DNA of 64,000 nucleotides, from contig NC_092120.1 of NCBI RefSeq assembly GCF_045679555.1, positions 7,229,574 through 7,293,573 on the forward strand, given 5' to 3'. A program made the translations under genes and the position numbers. Each line of letters starts with the position of its first letter. Within the stretch, counting starts at the first letter, position 1. This DNA is from Salvelinus alpinus (lineage: Eukaryota; Chordata; Actinopteri; Salmoniformes; Salmonidae). The notes under the pieces are model-generated. The model saw only the letters and a program-made list of their open reading frames with translations, had not been told where the DNA came from and ran no database searches. This document shows positions 35,853 to 46,217 of the stretch, piece after piece.

Positions 35853-38800
35853 CTAAGCTGGGACCGACAGGGCTTCATCTGATTGGCCGGAGTGGAGGAA
35901 GTAGGGGACCAGAGAAAAGTTCTTCATGCTGATGTCCTGGGTGATACCAGCGTCCTGCATCTCAAACCTGTCAACAACAAAAAACAAAACTTATTGAAAA
36001 TAACTCATCTTCACTTCAAAGACTACCAAAACAATATAGAAAAAACTAAGTCAATGGCAGCACACAACTGTTAAAATAAAAATCAGTAGGTCCCAAATAA
36101 ATGAACTGATGTAATTTAATAACACTTTTCCAGATGGTGAAAGCACTTTACATACATTAAATGGGGGAAACTCACCTCAAACAATAAATCAAATCAAATC
36201 CTCAACAGCTCCCCATTTCAAACAGTGACAGTGCCAGCCTGACCCTGACATTCGTCTGTCTCTTACCAGTCTCCAGTAGAGATGGTGTAGTAGACGGGGG
36301 GTCTGGGTGAATCTGTGAAAGTAGACGGAGGGCCCAGACAATAGGCCCCAGCGTTGTTGAAGATCAGCCAGTCTCCCACACTGAGCTCTGGCAGCAGACA
36401 CTGATCAACCACCTGGTCCAGCTCATCACCCGACGGACCCCATAGACTGCTGGCAAACACCGGTTCCTCGGACACACCGCTCTGGAACATCCAGGGACAC
36501 AGAGAGAGTCATTTAGAGAGACTTATGGGCCATGGTTATGAGTAAATAGGGAATAGGGTTTCCATTTGGGATGTAGCCTAATATTCACTCCAGGGTGCTT
36601 GAGACAGGAAATTGAATTGAACTGAACTTTTTGTAGTGATGCAAAGTCATGAAAATGCAGAATCATTGCCATTTCATTAGTCATTTTGTTTATTTAGATT
36701 GAGTTTACTAAGCCCTGAAGCCAAAACTCACCTTGGGCAGAGCCGGGGCTGGAATCACATTGTCTGCTAGCTTGCTAGTGAACGAGCCGTACACCCCATC
36801 ATTCATGTAGTACAGGAACTCTGGCTCATCGTTGGGAGACAGTTCATCTGTAAAGTGGTATGGCAGTCAAAAGTCATGAGACAAAAATAGTAGAAAAGGT
36901 ATGTGCTGGTCTACTGGAGCATCTAGGTCTGCTGAACCACGTTTACTATAGCACTGATTTTGACCAGCCCACCACACCATGGAAGTGCATTTGACTTCAT
37001 ATGCTAGGTATTGAGAAGGTACTGCCACTGACCGTGATTGCCATGAAGATCCCGGGCGCCTACTTCCTTAGCGATGATGTTGACAGCCAGGGTGAAGGAG
37101 GAGGACACGTAGTAACTGCCAGGCTCTGCCATGATGGAGACGCCAGACAACGCAGGGAAGTACAGGTCCAACAACGGCCTGACTGCACTGTTAATCTGTT
37201 ACCAGAGGGGAAAAAAAGTCAGCACCTGCCTAACAGGCATTCAATAGTGTGTTTGTTCAAATTCAAAAAGGAAAGCTGTGTGAAGGCTTTTCTTTGAAAA
37301 ATACATTACTAGTACAGGCCTGACGTCAGAAAGAGGGTGAAGTGGTTTGTGACCATTGACTGACTGAGTCACGTATTAATTCAGCTGAAGTAATCCATCT
37401 AAAATCAGTATTATGTAACGAGCTAACTATTCTACAATAATGACCTGTTTCAGCTGAGTCTCTGAGCCGTTGAATCCACCTCCAATATCCAGGATTGTCA
37501 TACTGAAGCCAATATCCTCCTGAAAACAACATTAAAGAAAAATACTTGTAAACTTCAAAACAAAATATAATAGGAGGGTGGTTCATATTTCGGGCTGTCT
37601 CCTTCACATATTATGCACATTCAAAGTCCCATAACGTAAGCACTAGCTAACTCACCCCCATGTCAAAGACACAGCGAGCGTCAGACACTGCATGGCTGTA
37701 GGCCTGAGGGTCGTCACAGGAGCTGGGAATGTGGAACCTGCATCATGGGGATAATGATGACGTCATGAGAATACCAGATAATCAGGGATTGACTGAGGAA
37801 CATAAACTGAGCAGCCGGGCAAGTTGAGCCTGCTCTGAGGTCACCCAAAGTAATAAAACATTTAATAACTTAATTTAAAACTTATCTGTCTGGTTTATCT
37901 CCATTGTTTAAGTGAAAGACGGCCAATTTATGGCAGCCGGGCAGCTTCATTAGGCAGCCTATTATTTATTTTTTAAACTGAATTTCAGTAGCCTGCTTAA
38001 CTGGAAGCTTAACGTGTGGTCAGCGAGCAGAGCGCTAGCCACTATGTCCTATTGATCTCGGCTGTGAGCTGCACGTTGAAATCTGGAAAATAGAACCAGA
38101 ACGTAGTTCAGCTCAAGCAGCGCAAACCTCTCGGGGAGCCAGAAAGCTCACACCCAGGGTTCTGTTGAAATTAATACGAGTGTCTCACACTCTGCGGAAG
38201 TTATACGTCCAATGTAGCAGGCCCGTAAAACACATTTTTCTACTTCCTCCCTATTGTTAAGTGACCGACAAGTTACGGCAATTTGAGTGTAAACAACTAT
38301 TTTCACATTTTCGGGCAAGTGACTATATTATTCAGGCAAACAAAAAAATACTGCTGAATTGCCCAATGGTCAATCCCCAATGATACAGTAAACTATTTTC
38401 TCCTCAGGGTGAAAATAGTATTGGACAAACAGGCACACAATTCTGCTGCACACATACAGTTTAATTTATTAGCACATAATTAAAAGACAAAAGAGAAAAA
38501 CTTAGAATATAATAATGAACTCTGACTGGAGAGGAAGGGTGGCGTTGCAGAAGGACTCACCTGACCCCCACCACCTGCAGGCCCAGTTCCTTGGCCCTCT
38601 CCAGCAGGTGCCTACAGTCCTTCAGCTTGGAGCCAAACGTCATGCCCATCTCCTCACCCTCGCTGGAAGCCTCTGTGGCCACCTCCAGCAGCAGTCTGAG
38701 CAGAGACGAGGGAGATTATCGTTTTTAGGGATTTCATATCTATAGCCATTGTAGTTGTATTGTAGAGAGTATGAAATATAGACTTTTAAAATAACAGTTT

Positions 38801-41800
38801 AATAACAGTTACATGGACACCTACTTGGCACGGGGATGGCAGCGAGCGATCTTGCGTAGCTCGACCTCGTTGTCACACACCAGGAAGTCGATGCCGTTCT
38901 TAGCTGCGTACTTGATCTGGGAGAGCTGTTTACACACACCGCTGTAGATAATGTCTTCAGAGGGAACGCCATAGCCCTGCACAAGCTCCAACTCATACTG
39001 AAAAGACACAAAACCAACAACGTTGATATTAAAAATCAAATCAAATCAAATTTTATTAGTCACATACACATGGTTAGCAGATGTTAATGCGAGTGTAGCG
39101 AAATGCTTGTGCTTCTAGTTCCGACAATGCAGTAATAACCAACAGTAATCTAACCTAACAATTCCACACTACTACCTTACACACACACACAAGTGTAAGG
39201 GATAAAGAATATGTACATAAAGATATATGGATGAGTGGTGGTACAGAACGGCATGGCAGATGCAGTAGATGGTATAGAGTACGGTATATACATATGAGAT
39301 GAGTACTGTAGGGTATGTAAACATAAAGTGGCATAGTTTAAAGTGGCTAGTGGTACATGTATTGCATAAAGATGGCAAGATGCAGTAGATGATATAGAGT
39401 ACAGTATATATACATATGAGATGGGTAATGTAGGGTATGTAAACATTGTATTAAGTGGCATTGCTTAAAGTGGCTAGTGGTACATTTTTACATAATTTCC
39501 ATCAATTCCCATTTTTAAAGTGGCTGGAGTTGAGTCAGTATGTTGGCAGCGGCCGCTAAATGTTAGTGGTGGCTGTTTAACAGTCTGATGGCCTTGAGAT
39601 AGAAGCTGTTTTTCAGTCTCTCGGTCCCTGCTTTGATGCACCTGTACTGACCTCGCCTTCTGGATGATAGCGGGGTGAACAGGCAGTGGCTTGGGTGGTT
39701 GTTGTCCTTGATGATCTTTATGGCCTTCCTGTGACATCGGGTGGTGTAGGTGTCCTGGAGGGCAGGTAGTTTGCCCCTGGTGATGCGTTCTGCAGACCTC
39801 ACTACCCTCTGGAGAGCCTTACGGTTGTGGGCGGAGCAGTTGCCGTACCAGGCGGTGATACAGCCCGACAGGATGCTCTCGATTGTGCATCTGTAGAAGT
39901 TTGTGAGTGCTTTTGGTGACAAGCCGAATTTCTTCAGCCTCCTGAGGTTGAAGAGGCGCTGCTGCGCCTTCTTCACAACGCTGTCTGTGTGGGTGGACCA
40001 GTTCAGTTTGTCCGTGATGTGTACACCGAGGAACTTAAAACTTTCCACCTTCTCCACTACTGACCCGTCGATGTGGATAGGGGGGTGCTCCCTCTGCTGT
40101 TTCCTGAAGTCCACAATCATCTCCTTTGTTTTGTTGACGTTGAGTATGAGGTTATTTTCCTGACACCACACTCCGAGGGCCCTCACCTCCTCCCTGTAGG
40201 CCGTCTCGTCGTTGTTGGTGATCAAGCCTACCACTGTAGTGTCATCCGCAAACTTGATGATTGAGTTGGAGGCGTGCATGGCCACGCAGTCGTGGGTGAA
40301 CAGGGAGTACAGGAGAGGGCTCAGAACGCACCCTTGTGGGGCCCCAGTGTTGAGGATCAGCGGGGTGGAGATGTTGTTACCTACCCTCACCACCTGGGGG
40401 CGGCCCGTCAGGAAGTCCAGGACCCAGTTGCACAGGGCGGGGTCGAGACCCAGGGTCTCGAGCTTGATGACGAGTTTGGAGGGTACTATGGTGTTAAATG
40501 CTGAGCTGTAATCGATGAACAGCATTCTCACATGGGTATTCCTCTTGTCCAGATGGGTTAGGGCAGTGTGCAGTGTGGTTGCGATTGCGTCGTCTGTGGA
40601 CCTATTGGGTCGGTAAGCAAATTGGAGTGGGTCTAGGGTGTCCGGTAGGGTGGAGGTGATATGGTCCTTGACTAGTCTCTCAAAGCACTTCATGATGACG
40701 GAAGTGAGTGCTACGGGGCGGTAGTCGTTTAGCTCAGTTACCTTAGCTTTCTTGGGAACAGGAACAATGGTGGCCCTCTTGAAGCATGTGGGAACAGCAG
40801 ACTGGGATAAGGATTGATTGAATATGTCCGTAAACACACCAGCCAGCTGGTCTGCGCATGCTCTGAGGACGCGGCTGGGAATGCCGTCTGGGCCTGCAGC
40901 CTTGCGAGGGTTAACACGTTTAAATGTTTTACTCACCTCGGCTGCAGTGAAGGAGAGCCCGCAGGTTTTGGTAGGGGGCCGTGTCAGTGGCACTGTATTG
41001 TCCTCAAAGCGGGCAAAAAAGTTGTTTAGCCTGTCTGGGAGCAAGACATCTCTAAGTAGTACAGCTCTAAGTAGTGAAGGAGCCATGATTGTGGCGAGAC
41101 ATTTCTCCACTAGATGGCACTCCTTCCTATTTTCTGTGAGTAGAGGCCAGTCGAATTATGAAGCAGTTATAAAGCAGTAGTTGGCCCAACAAAACGATCC
41201 TAAACAGAGCTGTGAGAAGCTGCAACTTATGTAAGCCATGAATCTATAAAATGTATTTAACTGAAAAACACATCCTAAAACTGTGGAAAAGGAGCCGTGA
41301 ATTAATCTACACTAAAATGCAATTTGATCTGGACAGGTTGTTTGTTATGCTATTACAGTGTTATAACAGTAGTAGTGGGAGAGAGCGCTGCAGGCACCTT
41401 GCTGGTGCAGATGAAGCCAGTGCCGAGAGCAGCTAGGATCTCAATGACAGCCAAGCTGCTGTTGGCTTGGACAGCGTAGAAGGGACGCATCTGGGGCATG
41501 TGGGTTCGCCAGCGAACATGTTGCCTCATAAGGACCCCCAAGTCTGCCACAAAGAACGCATTCTTCTCAGCCTGAGGGAGGAAAAACATGACACGACAGG
41601 TTTACTGGCTGTTTGGCATGCTATGATGTCATTCACCTGTATCTGTCAAGTACACAATGACTGATTATTCTTACTGTCATCCAACACCATACAATTACAT
41701 AAGAGCGATCCGCAACCTTATTTTTCCACTGGTGTGAATTGAAAGCATATAGAGCGTGGTCACCGGGCGCAATGACTCATTAACCGGTCAACCTTATTTT

Positions 41801-42185
41801 TCCACTGGTGTGAATTGAAAGCATATAGAGCGTGGTCACCGGGCGCAATGACTCATTAACCGGTCACTTCAACCAAGTGAGAAGAGACTGGCACACAGTT
41901 TTACAAAGCAACATTGTATTTGTCACATCCTCAATCAATTTATTTATGTGCTGATTGCTAGAATTTATCAATCTATTTCTGGATTAGGCAATCAACTAAT
42001 CTCATTTCCATGGGCACAACTTCGATACGCTATAAAGTAGCAGGTATTTTAATGTACAGAGAATGTCTCTATACAGTACTTACCAATGTTTGTTCATAAA
42101 TATGATTCTCAACCACGTCGCTGAGGGCCGTGGCTCCCTCCAGCAGGGCGACGGAGTAGTTTGGTTCGTCAGCTAGTCCCTTCAT
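35853..42185 (-). CDS. azin1: Antizyme inhibitor 1
   Basis: AZIN1 is a cytosolic, inactive homologue of ornithine decarboxylase (ODC). It binds antizyme and so frees ODC, raising polyamine levels. Coding exons in order: 42084-42185, 41398-41571, 38825-38997, 38561-38695, 37656-37737, 37445-37519, 37033-37195, 36732-36847, 36267-36481, 35853-35967. The phases agree and give 449 aa (human 448). The start [17 protein letters not shown] matches human MKGFIDDANYSVGLLDEG. The PLP lysine 69 of ODC is Gln (FYAVQANSS). The ODC active-site Cys is Gly358 (WGPSGDELD), and EPGSYY replaces EPGRYY. The glycine loop [11 protein letters not shown] and [11 protein letters not shown] remain. The antizyme-binding region ([20 protein letters not shown]) is conserved. 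Intron 3 carries a LINE, and intron 2 a 76-bp tandem duplication. Confidence 0.96.
39036..41050 (-). mobile_element. Rex1-like LINE, 5'-truncated, with uninterrupted reverse transcriptase
   Basis: On the minus strand an open frame of about 500 codons runs without a stop from 41050 to 39563. It begins at [20 protein letters not shown] and continues through [52 protein letters not shown], the catalytic FADDTTVVG and [19 protein letters not shown] to RLLNSHH. The 3' UTR ends near 39050 with an AAATTTGATTTGATTTGATT tail, the usual LINE microsatellite terminus. The endonuclease part is missing. The intact frame suggests a young copy. It lies in azin1 intron 3 in the same orientation as azin1. The apparent N-terminus of the open frame beyond 41050 is host intron sequence. 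Confidence 0.9.
41715..41866. repeat. Perfect 76-bp tandem duplication in azin1 intron
   Basis: Units at 41715-41790 and 41791-41866 are identical to the eye. Each contains an AATGACTCATT site (AP-1 consensus TGACTCA) and GGTCACCGGGCGC. It lies in the intron between the first two coding exons of azin1. Confidence 0.95.
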
Positions 42186-42228
42186 CTCAACTGTTGTCCG
42201 CTAATCTGCCAGTCATAAAGAATTATGC

Positions 42229-42312
42229 CTGGGTGAAGTGGTCGCTCTCTGAGCCCCTGGGTGAAGTGGTCGCTCTCTGAGCCCCTGGGTGAAGTGGTCG
42301 CTCTCTGAGCCC
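42229..42312. repeat. Three tandem copies of a 28-bp unit
   Basis: Units start CTGGGTGAAGTGGTCGCTCT and end CTGAGCCC at 42229-42256, 42257-42284 and 42285-42312. They are identical, with no spacers. They lie just upstream (24 bases on the genomic scale) of the acceptor of the azin1 start-codon exon, whose 5' edge is 42205. Confidence 0.95.
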
Positions 42313-42407
42313 TTAGATAGTATGCAGCAAACTGGAAAACACAGGAAGAGAGGCAGCGTGAAATATAGCCCTAACTATTGAAGTGGATGGGGAAAATTAG
42401 ATCCATT

Positions 42408-42540
42408 TACATTACATTTACATTTAAATCATTTAGCAGACGCTCTTATCCAGAGCGACTTACAAATTGGTGCATTCACCTTATGATATCCAGTGGAACA
42501 ACCACTTTACCATAGTGCATCTAACTCTACAACACCATAC
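42408..42540. repeat. Common teleost short repeat (ATTTAGCAGACGCTCTTATCC)
   Basis: It contains TTTAGCAGACGCTCTTATCC, then AGAGCGACTTACAAATTGGT, then GCATTCACCTTATGATATCC. A second, shorter copy with the same core is at 44085-44135. It is widespread in fish genomes; I do not assign a class. Confidence 0.6.
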
Positions 42541-43796
42541 AATTACAATTGTAATGATTAGATCCATCTAATCATTACAAAAATGGGGGGAAATAGGTAA
42601 TTATTTGACAGAAAAAGGCAAAAGCAGTTGTTCTACTTTTCTCTAAATGTTACACTTAGTTTGACCAGTTAAGCCTTTAGGATGTTTTCCGGCTGTGAAC
42701 CAAGATATTTGTGAGGGCAGCCAATAAGAGGTCTCGGTGGAAATCATGTTATGGGGCTGTGTATGGGAAGCCCTGGGTGTCTGGACAGCCACTGTGAAAA
42801 CAAGATCTCTGGGGCATGGAGTTTGTTTACCTTACCATCAATTACTCCCGAGAATTAGGATTAATCCCACTGGCAGTGACCCATAAAGGTTTCTTTTGAT
42901 GGCATTATCTGCGTACACTACCAGCGGCATGGGATGTCAGATCTCTGCATTCAATAATGTTACATAACACGTCAGTCTGTAGAGCATTGTGTGCCTGGGT
43001 CTGGCCCAGATGTGCACTGTGTGTGTGCGGTGACACAATGTCTGGTTGGTTGGCCTCAGACTGCAATGTCTGACGGCTGGACTGGACCAGAACACTGTCT
43101 GTGATCAGAGAGGTGCAGTGTCGCACAGCCAGGTTGGACTATTGTGATCATAAGGGTGCTGTGTATACCTGTCTCTGTTCTGTGGCTGGGAGCCTCGTAT
43201 TGGCAGTTCAAAAACACAGAAACAGCTTCATGATAGCAAGCTGGAACAGCTCTAAGAAACAGGCCAGCTGTGGCATGAATAAAACAACATCTCAGCAGTC
43301 TGAAAACACTGACAGCAACCCACTACAATTAACACAAAAGATCAAAGGTCACAAATTATGGTCTCTTTTTGGTTGATGGACAAAAACGTTTGTGCAACTT
43401 TGAAAAATGCTTAACTCTACAGACCACCAACTTCACTGGGGCAAAGACCTGGGAGGAAATAAAAGCATATCACAAATCTAACAGTAGGCTTACAACATGA
43501 CATACACAAAGAAATCATCATATTTAGGTTACAGGTGAAGATGGGAAACATTGTGTTACAACTATGACTCATAGCTGAGTGGCCCCTCCTCTCTGTTACT
43601 GGATCTAACCAGTCACCAGTAAAAACAGGGACAGAGAGCATCAGATAAAAGTAGCCCAACACTATGCTATTGTTATTACAACAGTCACCACAAGGACATG
43701 GACAACCTGTCCATAGTATTTTATATTTATTATGATCTAAGAGGCTAAACTGAACCGAGATCATTACTTCTCCTATGCGACCTGATGTCTACTCAC

Positions 43797-43919
43797 ATGG
43801 ACGAGTTAGGAGATGAAACTCCCCCGCTATCAGCTAGGATCCCAAGGTGGCTCGGCGTTGAAGTCGAACGGCTCTCGGCGGAGAGCCGCCCCTAAGCCCT
43901 CTGGGTAGTAATTGTACAC
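43797..43919 (-). other. azin1: azin1 5' leader exon holding the 3' part of the upstream conserved frame
   Basis: The acceptor (TGTGCAG) lies just right of 43919 and the donor GTGAGT at 43791-43796. The exon ends the upstream frame with ...FDFNAEPPWDPS and a TGA at 43830-43832. The splice then joins to the start-codon exon 42084-42205. Confidence 0.75.
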
Positions 43920-44727
43920 CTGCACAGAAGACAAGATACAGTTGAGTCAAGAGGAAAGAGAGGCAAAGTTGGCTCTGAGGATTCGATGAGATCAAATTAA
44001 ATATTGAATGGAAAAGGAAGACATAGGTTAATTGATTGTTAGGGACTGGTGGTTGTCATAGCTATAACAGGTGTGAAATTTACTTTTACATTTAAGTCAT
44101 TTAGCAGACGCTCTTATCCAGAGCGACTTACAAAAATTCTCTTCAGGTTGTTATGGTTGTCATCTCAAATCATTATTTCTCAATTTTGAATGAATGCAAG
44201 TGCCACGTTGTACCTTATGTTGTCGAATATGTTAAATGTTAACTAAATTCCAACCTCAACTAAATAGCTATTGATTGTACCACTGTTGTGTTTCCAAAAT
44301 AACAACACTGAAATTTCAAAACAAACCGTCCATAGCTAGCTAGCCAGCTAACTTACATTACATGCCAACTCAGCAGGCGAACATTAGCTAACCCTGTGTG
44401 ATAAATGGCTGTAAATAAGACTCCCGAGTGCTAGAAACACTGATAACGTTAAAGTAATCGTAGCTAATGTTAATTATCTAGCTAGCACAGTTGGCTAGCT
44501 AGCTAGTTATGATAATTTCTAGTAAACTAAAATAGCTAGCTAAATAACTTTGATGAATGACGACAATAATGACAGTCAGTCGTTAGCTAGTTCGTTCATT
44601 GCCTAACTAACTAACGTAGCTAGCTGCGGCTAACTCCAGCTACTTTCCCTCCTTAAACAGTTAACGTTAACCACTTACCTAGCAAGCTAGCTAGCTAGTA
44701 GGTACTTACGCGAGAATAAGACCCAAT
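43830..44727 (-). CDS. AUG-less upstream conserved coding region of azin1 (polyamine-sensing uORF)
   Basis: This is a spliced upstream frame in the azin1 leader: 44710-44727 (or further right) joined to 43830-43919, donor GTAAGT at 44704-44709. It reads IGSYSRVYNYYPEGLGAALR, then REPFDFNAEPPWDPS and a TGA. No in-frame ATG exists between the in-frame TAG at 44785-44787 and the end. Candidate starts are ATT at 44725-44727, ATT at 44761-44763 and TTG at 44767-44769. Established knowledge: vertebrate AZIN1 mRNAs carry an AUU-initiated upstream conserved coding region whose Pro-Pro-Trp stalls ribosomes when polyamines are high, repressing the main frame. The PPW here, four codons before the stop, fits. 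The exact start is inferred. Confidence 0.8.
44330..44700. repeat. GCTAGCTA / GTTAGCTAAC-rich tract, azin1 intron 1
   Basis: Dense TAGCTAGCTAG, AACGTTAACC and TTAGCTAACC words occur directly downstream of the azin1 exon 1 donor, ending within a few bases of it. The composition matches 13960-14480 and 49940-50080. Confidence 0.6.
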
Positions 44728-45060
44728 ATTTGGGGTGGATCGTTTTTTCCTTTTAGGTGGAATTTTCAAAGAGTGGCGGGGGCACTATAGGAAAGAAAAA
44801 ATGCCATCAAAGCCGAGGTGCAGATCGAAATTTGAAGCTAAATCGAACCCTTTCGTAGCTACGCAGCGAACAAAACTGCCGAAGTCAAGAGCGAGAAAGA
44901 ACACAGATAGAACAATGAGACAGATATTTCACTGGAGGTATAAATGTGAAGCGTTCGCTTGGCGTTTCCACTCACTACCAAATTTGGTAGTGAGAGGAAG
45001 CCCAGTGGCCAGCAGTGGGAGAAGATGGAAAGAAATGGATCTTGGTCGAAATTCTGCAAA
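44710..45060 (-). promoter_or_regulatory. azin1: azin1 exon 1 (5' leader) and promoter-proximal region
   Basis: The exon 1 3' edge is set by the donor at 44704-44709. Its 5' end is unknown. A short ATG frame (MAFFLSYSAPATL) near 44800, in a different frame from the AUG-less one, would be in the leader if transcription starts to its right. The region to about 45060 has no other recognised gene. Confidence 0.4.
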
Positions 45061-46161
45061 AGTTCTTATCGATTAACATTTGATCCCAATACATTTTTCT
45101 GTTCCCAAAACTAAAATCTGTTTTGTAGACTAAGTTTTGTAGACTTTGCCCTTTGTCAAAACATTTTTTTTAAATCGCGTTGTTTATAAGGAGCGCAAAT
45201 GCGAGTTGAGTTATTCCATTCACGCACTTCACACAGTAGGCGTTCCCTAACGGAAATATGCAGATGTTAGAACAGGCAAATAGGATCTCGCTAGCTCGTG
45301 CTTGGCTCTGCCCACCTCCTTGCTTGTTCTGCCTACTATGACTCATTTGTTCCTGTTGGAAACGATAGGCCGTGGTATATCTTGGTTTGCTTATAAAAAT
45401 CTTTGGAAAAAAGGGGGATGACGTCAGATAGGCGGGGTTTTCGAGCTGTCAAAGCAAATGCGACTGATAGGTTGTCTGGCTTGTATTTTAATTCTAAGCG
45501 TTATTGTCTTTTCCTCATGTGTGATATCTAGTTGTTGTGATCAAATTATTTACAATTATACCTATGCTATTGATATGCTGAGAATTATGTTTAATCAAAC
45601 TCATATTATTTATAAAAAACTTTTTTTTTTTTATTAAATGAACGATCTAGAGATCGATTATTGAAAATAACTCATAAATGCCTCATGAGCTTAGTTCAAC
45701 TGCCATATCCTATCATAACCCAAAATATAAGCTTCTCGACCACATTTTTTTGTAAACAATGTAACTGTAAACAAACACTGTATAGCCTCAAATGGTCAGA
45801 CCATTTCATCCATAACTCTGTCTATGAATTTGATTTCTCCAGCCCCATTCCTCAGCTATTTACCAAAACAGTGGCGGGATAGGTGGATTATTATTGTTTG
45901 AAACGCAGATTGCCCCTTTAATATTATATTAAACTATTGCCAGAATATACTACTACGGTTCTGAGAATGTAACGTCTCAATCAGATAGTATTGTTACCTT
46001 GGTTAAGTCTTCATGCTTTTTCCCATGGCACCACGATAACTGTAAAATGTCGTCCACAAATTGTCACTGGTACTCCTCTCTTGTATTCTGGAAACACATG
46101 CTTCAAGTTCAACAGCGTGAAATCAGGTTGCATGTGTGTGTTTTTTTTTAAAACAAACTCA

Positions 46162-46217
46162 GCCTCTTGATTTCCACGACGTTCACGTTGCCTCTTGATT
46201 TCCTCGACGTTCACGTT
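46162..46217. repeat. 28-bp tandem duplication (one mismatch)
   Basis: GCCTCTTGATTTCCACGACG then TTCACGTT is repeated with one A/T change (46162-46189, 46190-46217). It falls in an unrecognised 67-codon minus-strand frame. Confidence 0.9.

Noticed and set aside
35657-35878. Minus-strand frame [19 protein letters not shown] onward at the azin1 3' end
   Set aside because: It is in a different frame from the azin1 terminal exon and overlaps its 3' UTR. No family resemblance.
35853-42185. Active ornithine decarboxylase or AZIN2
   Set aside because: Catalytic Lys69 and Cys are replaced, the EPGR motif is EPGS, and the N-terminus, the leader PPW frame and the synteny fit AZIN1.
42229-42312. 28-bp direct repeats as a CRISPR-like array
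   Set aside because: The units abut with no spacers, and the genome is eukaryotic. It is a simple tandem triplication.
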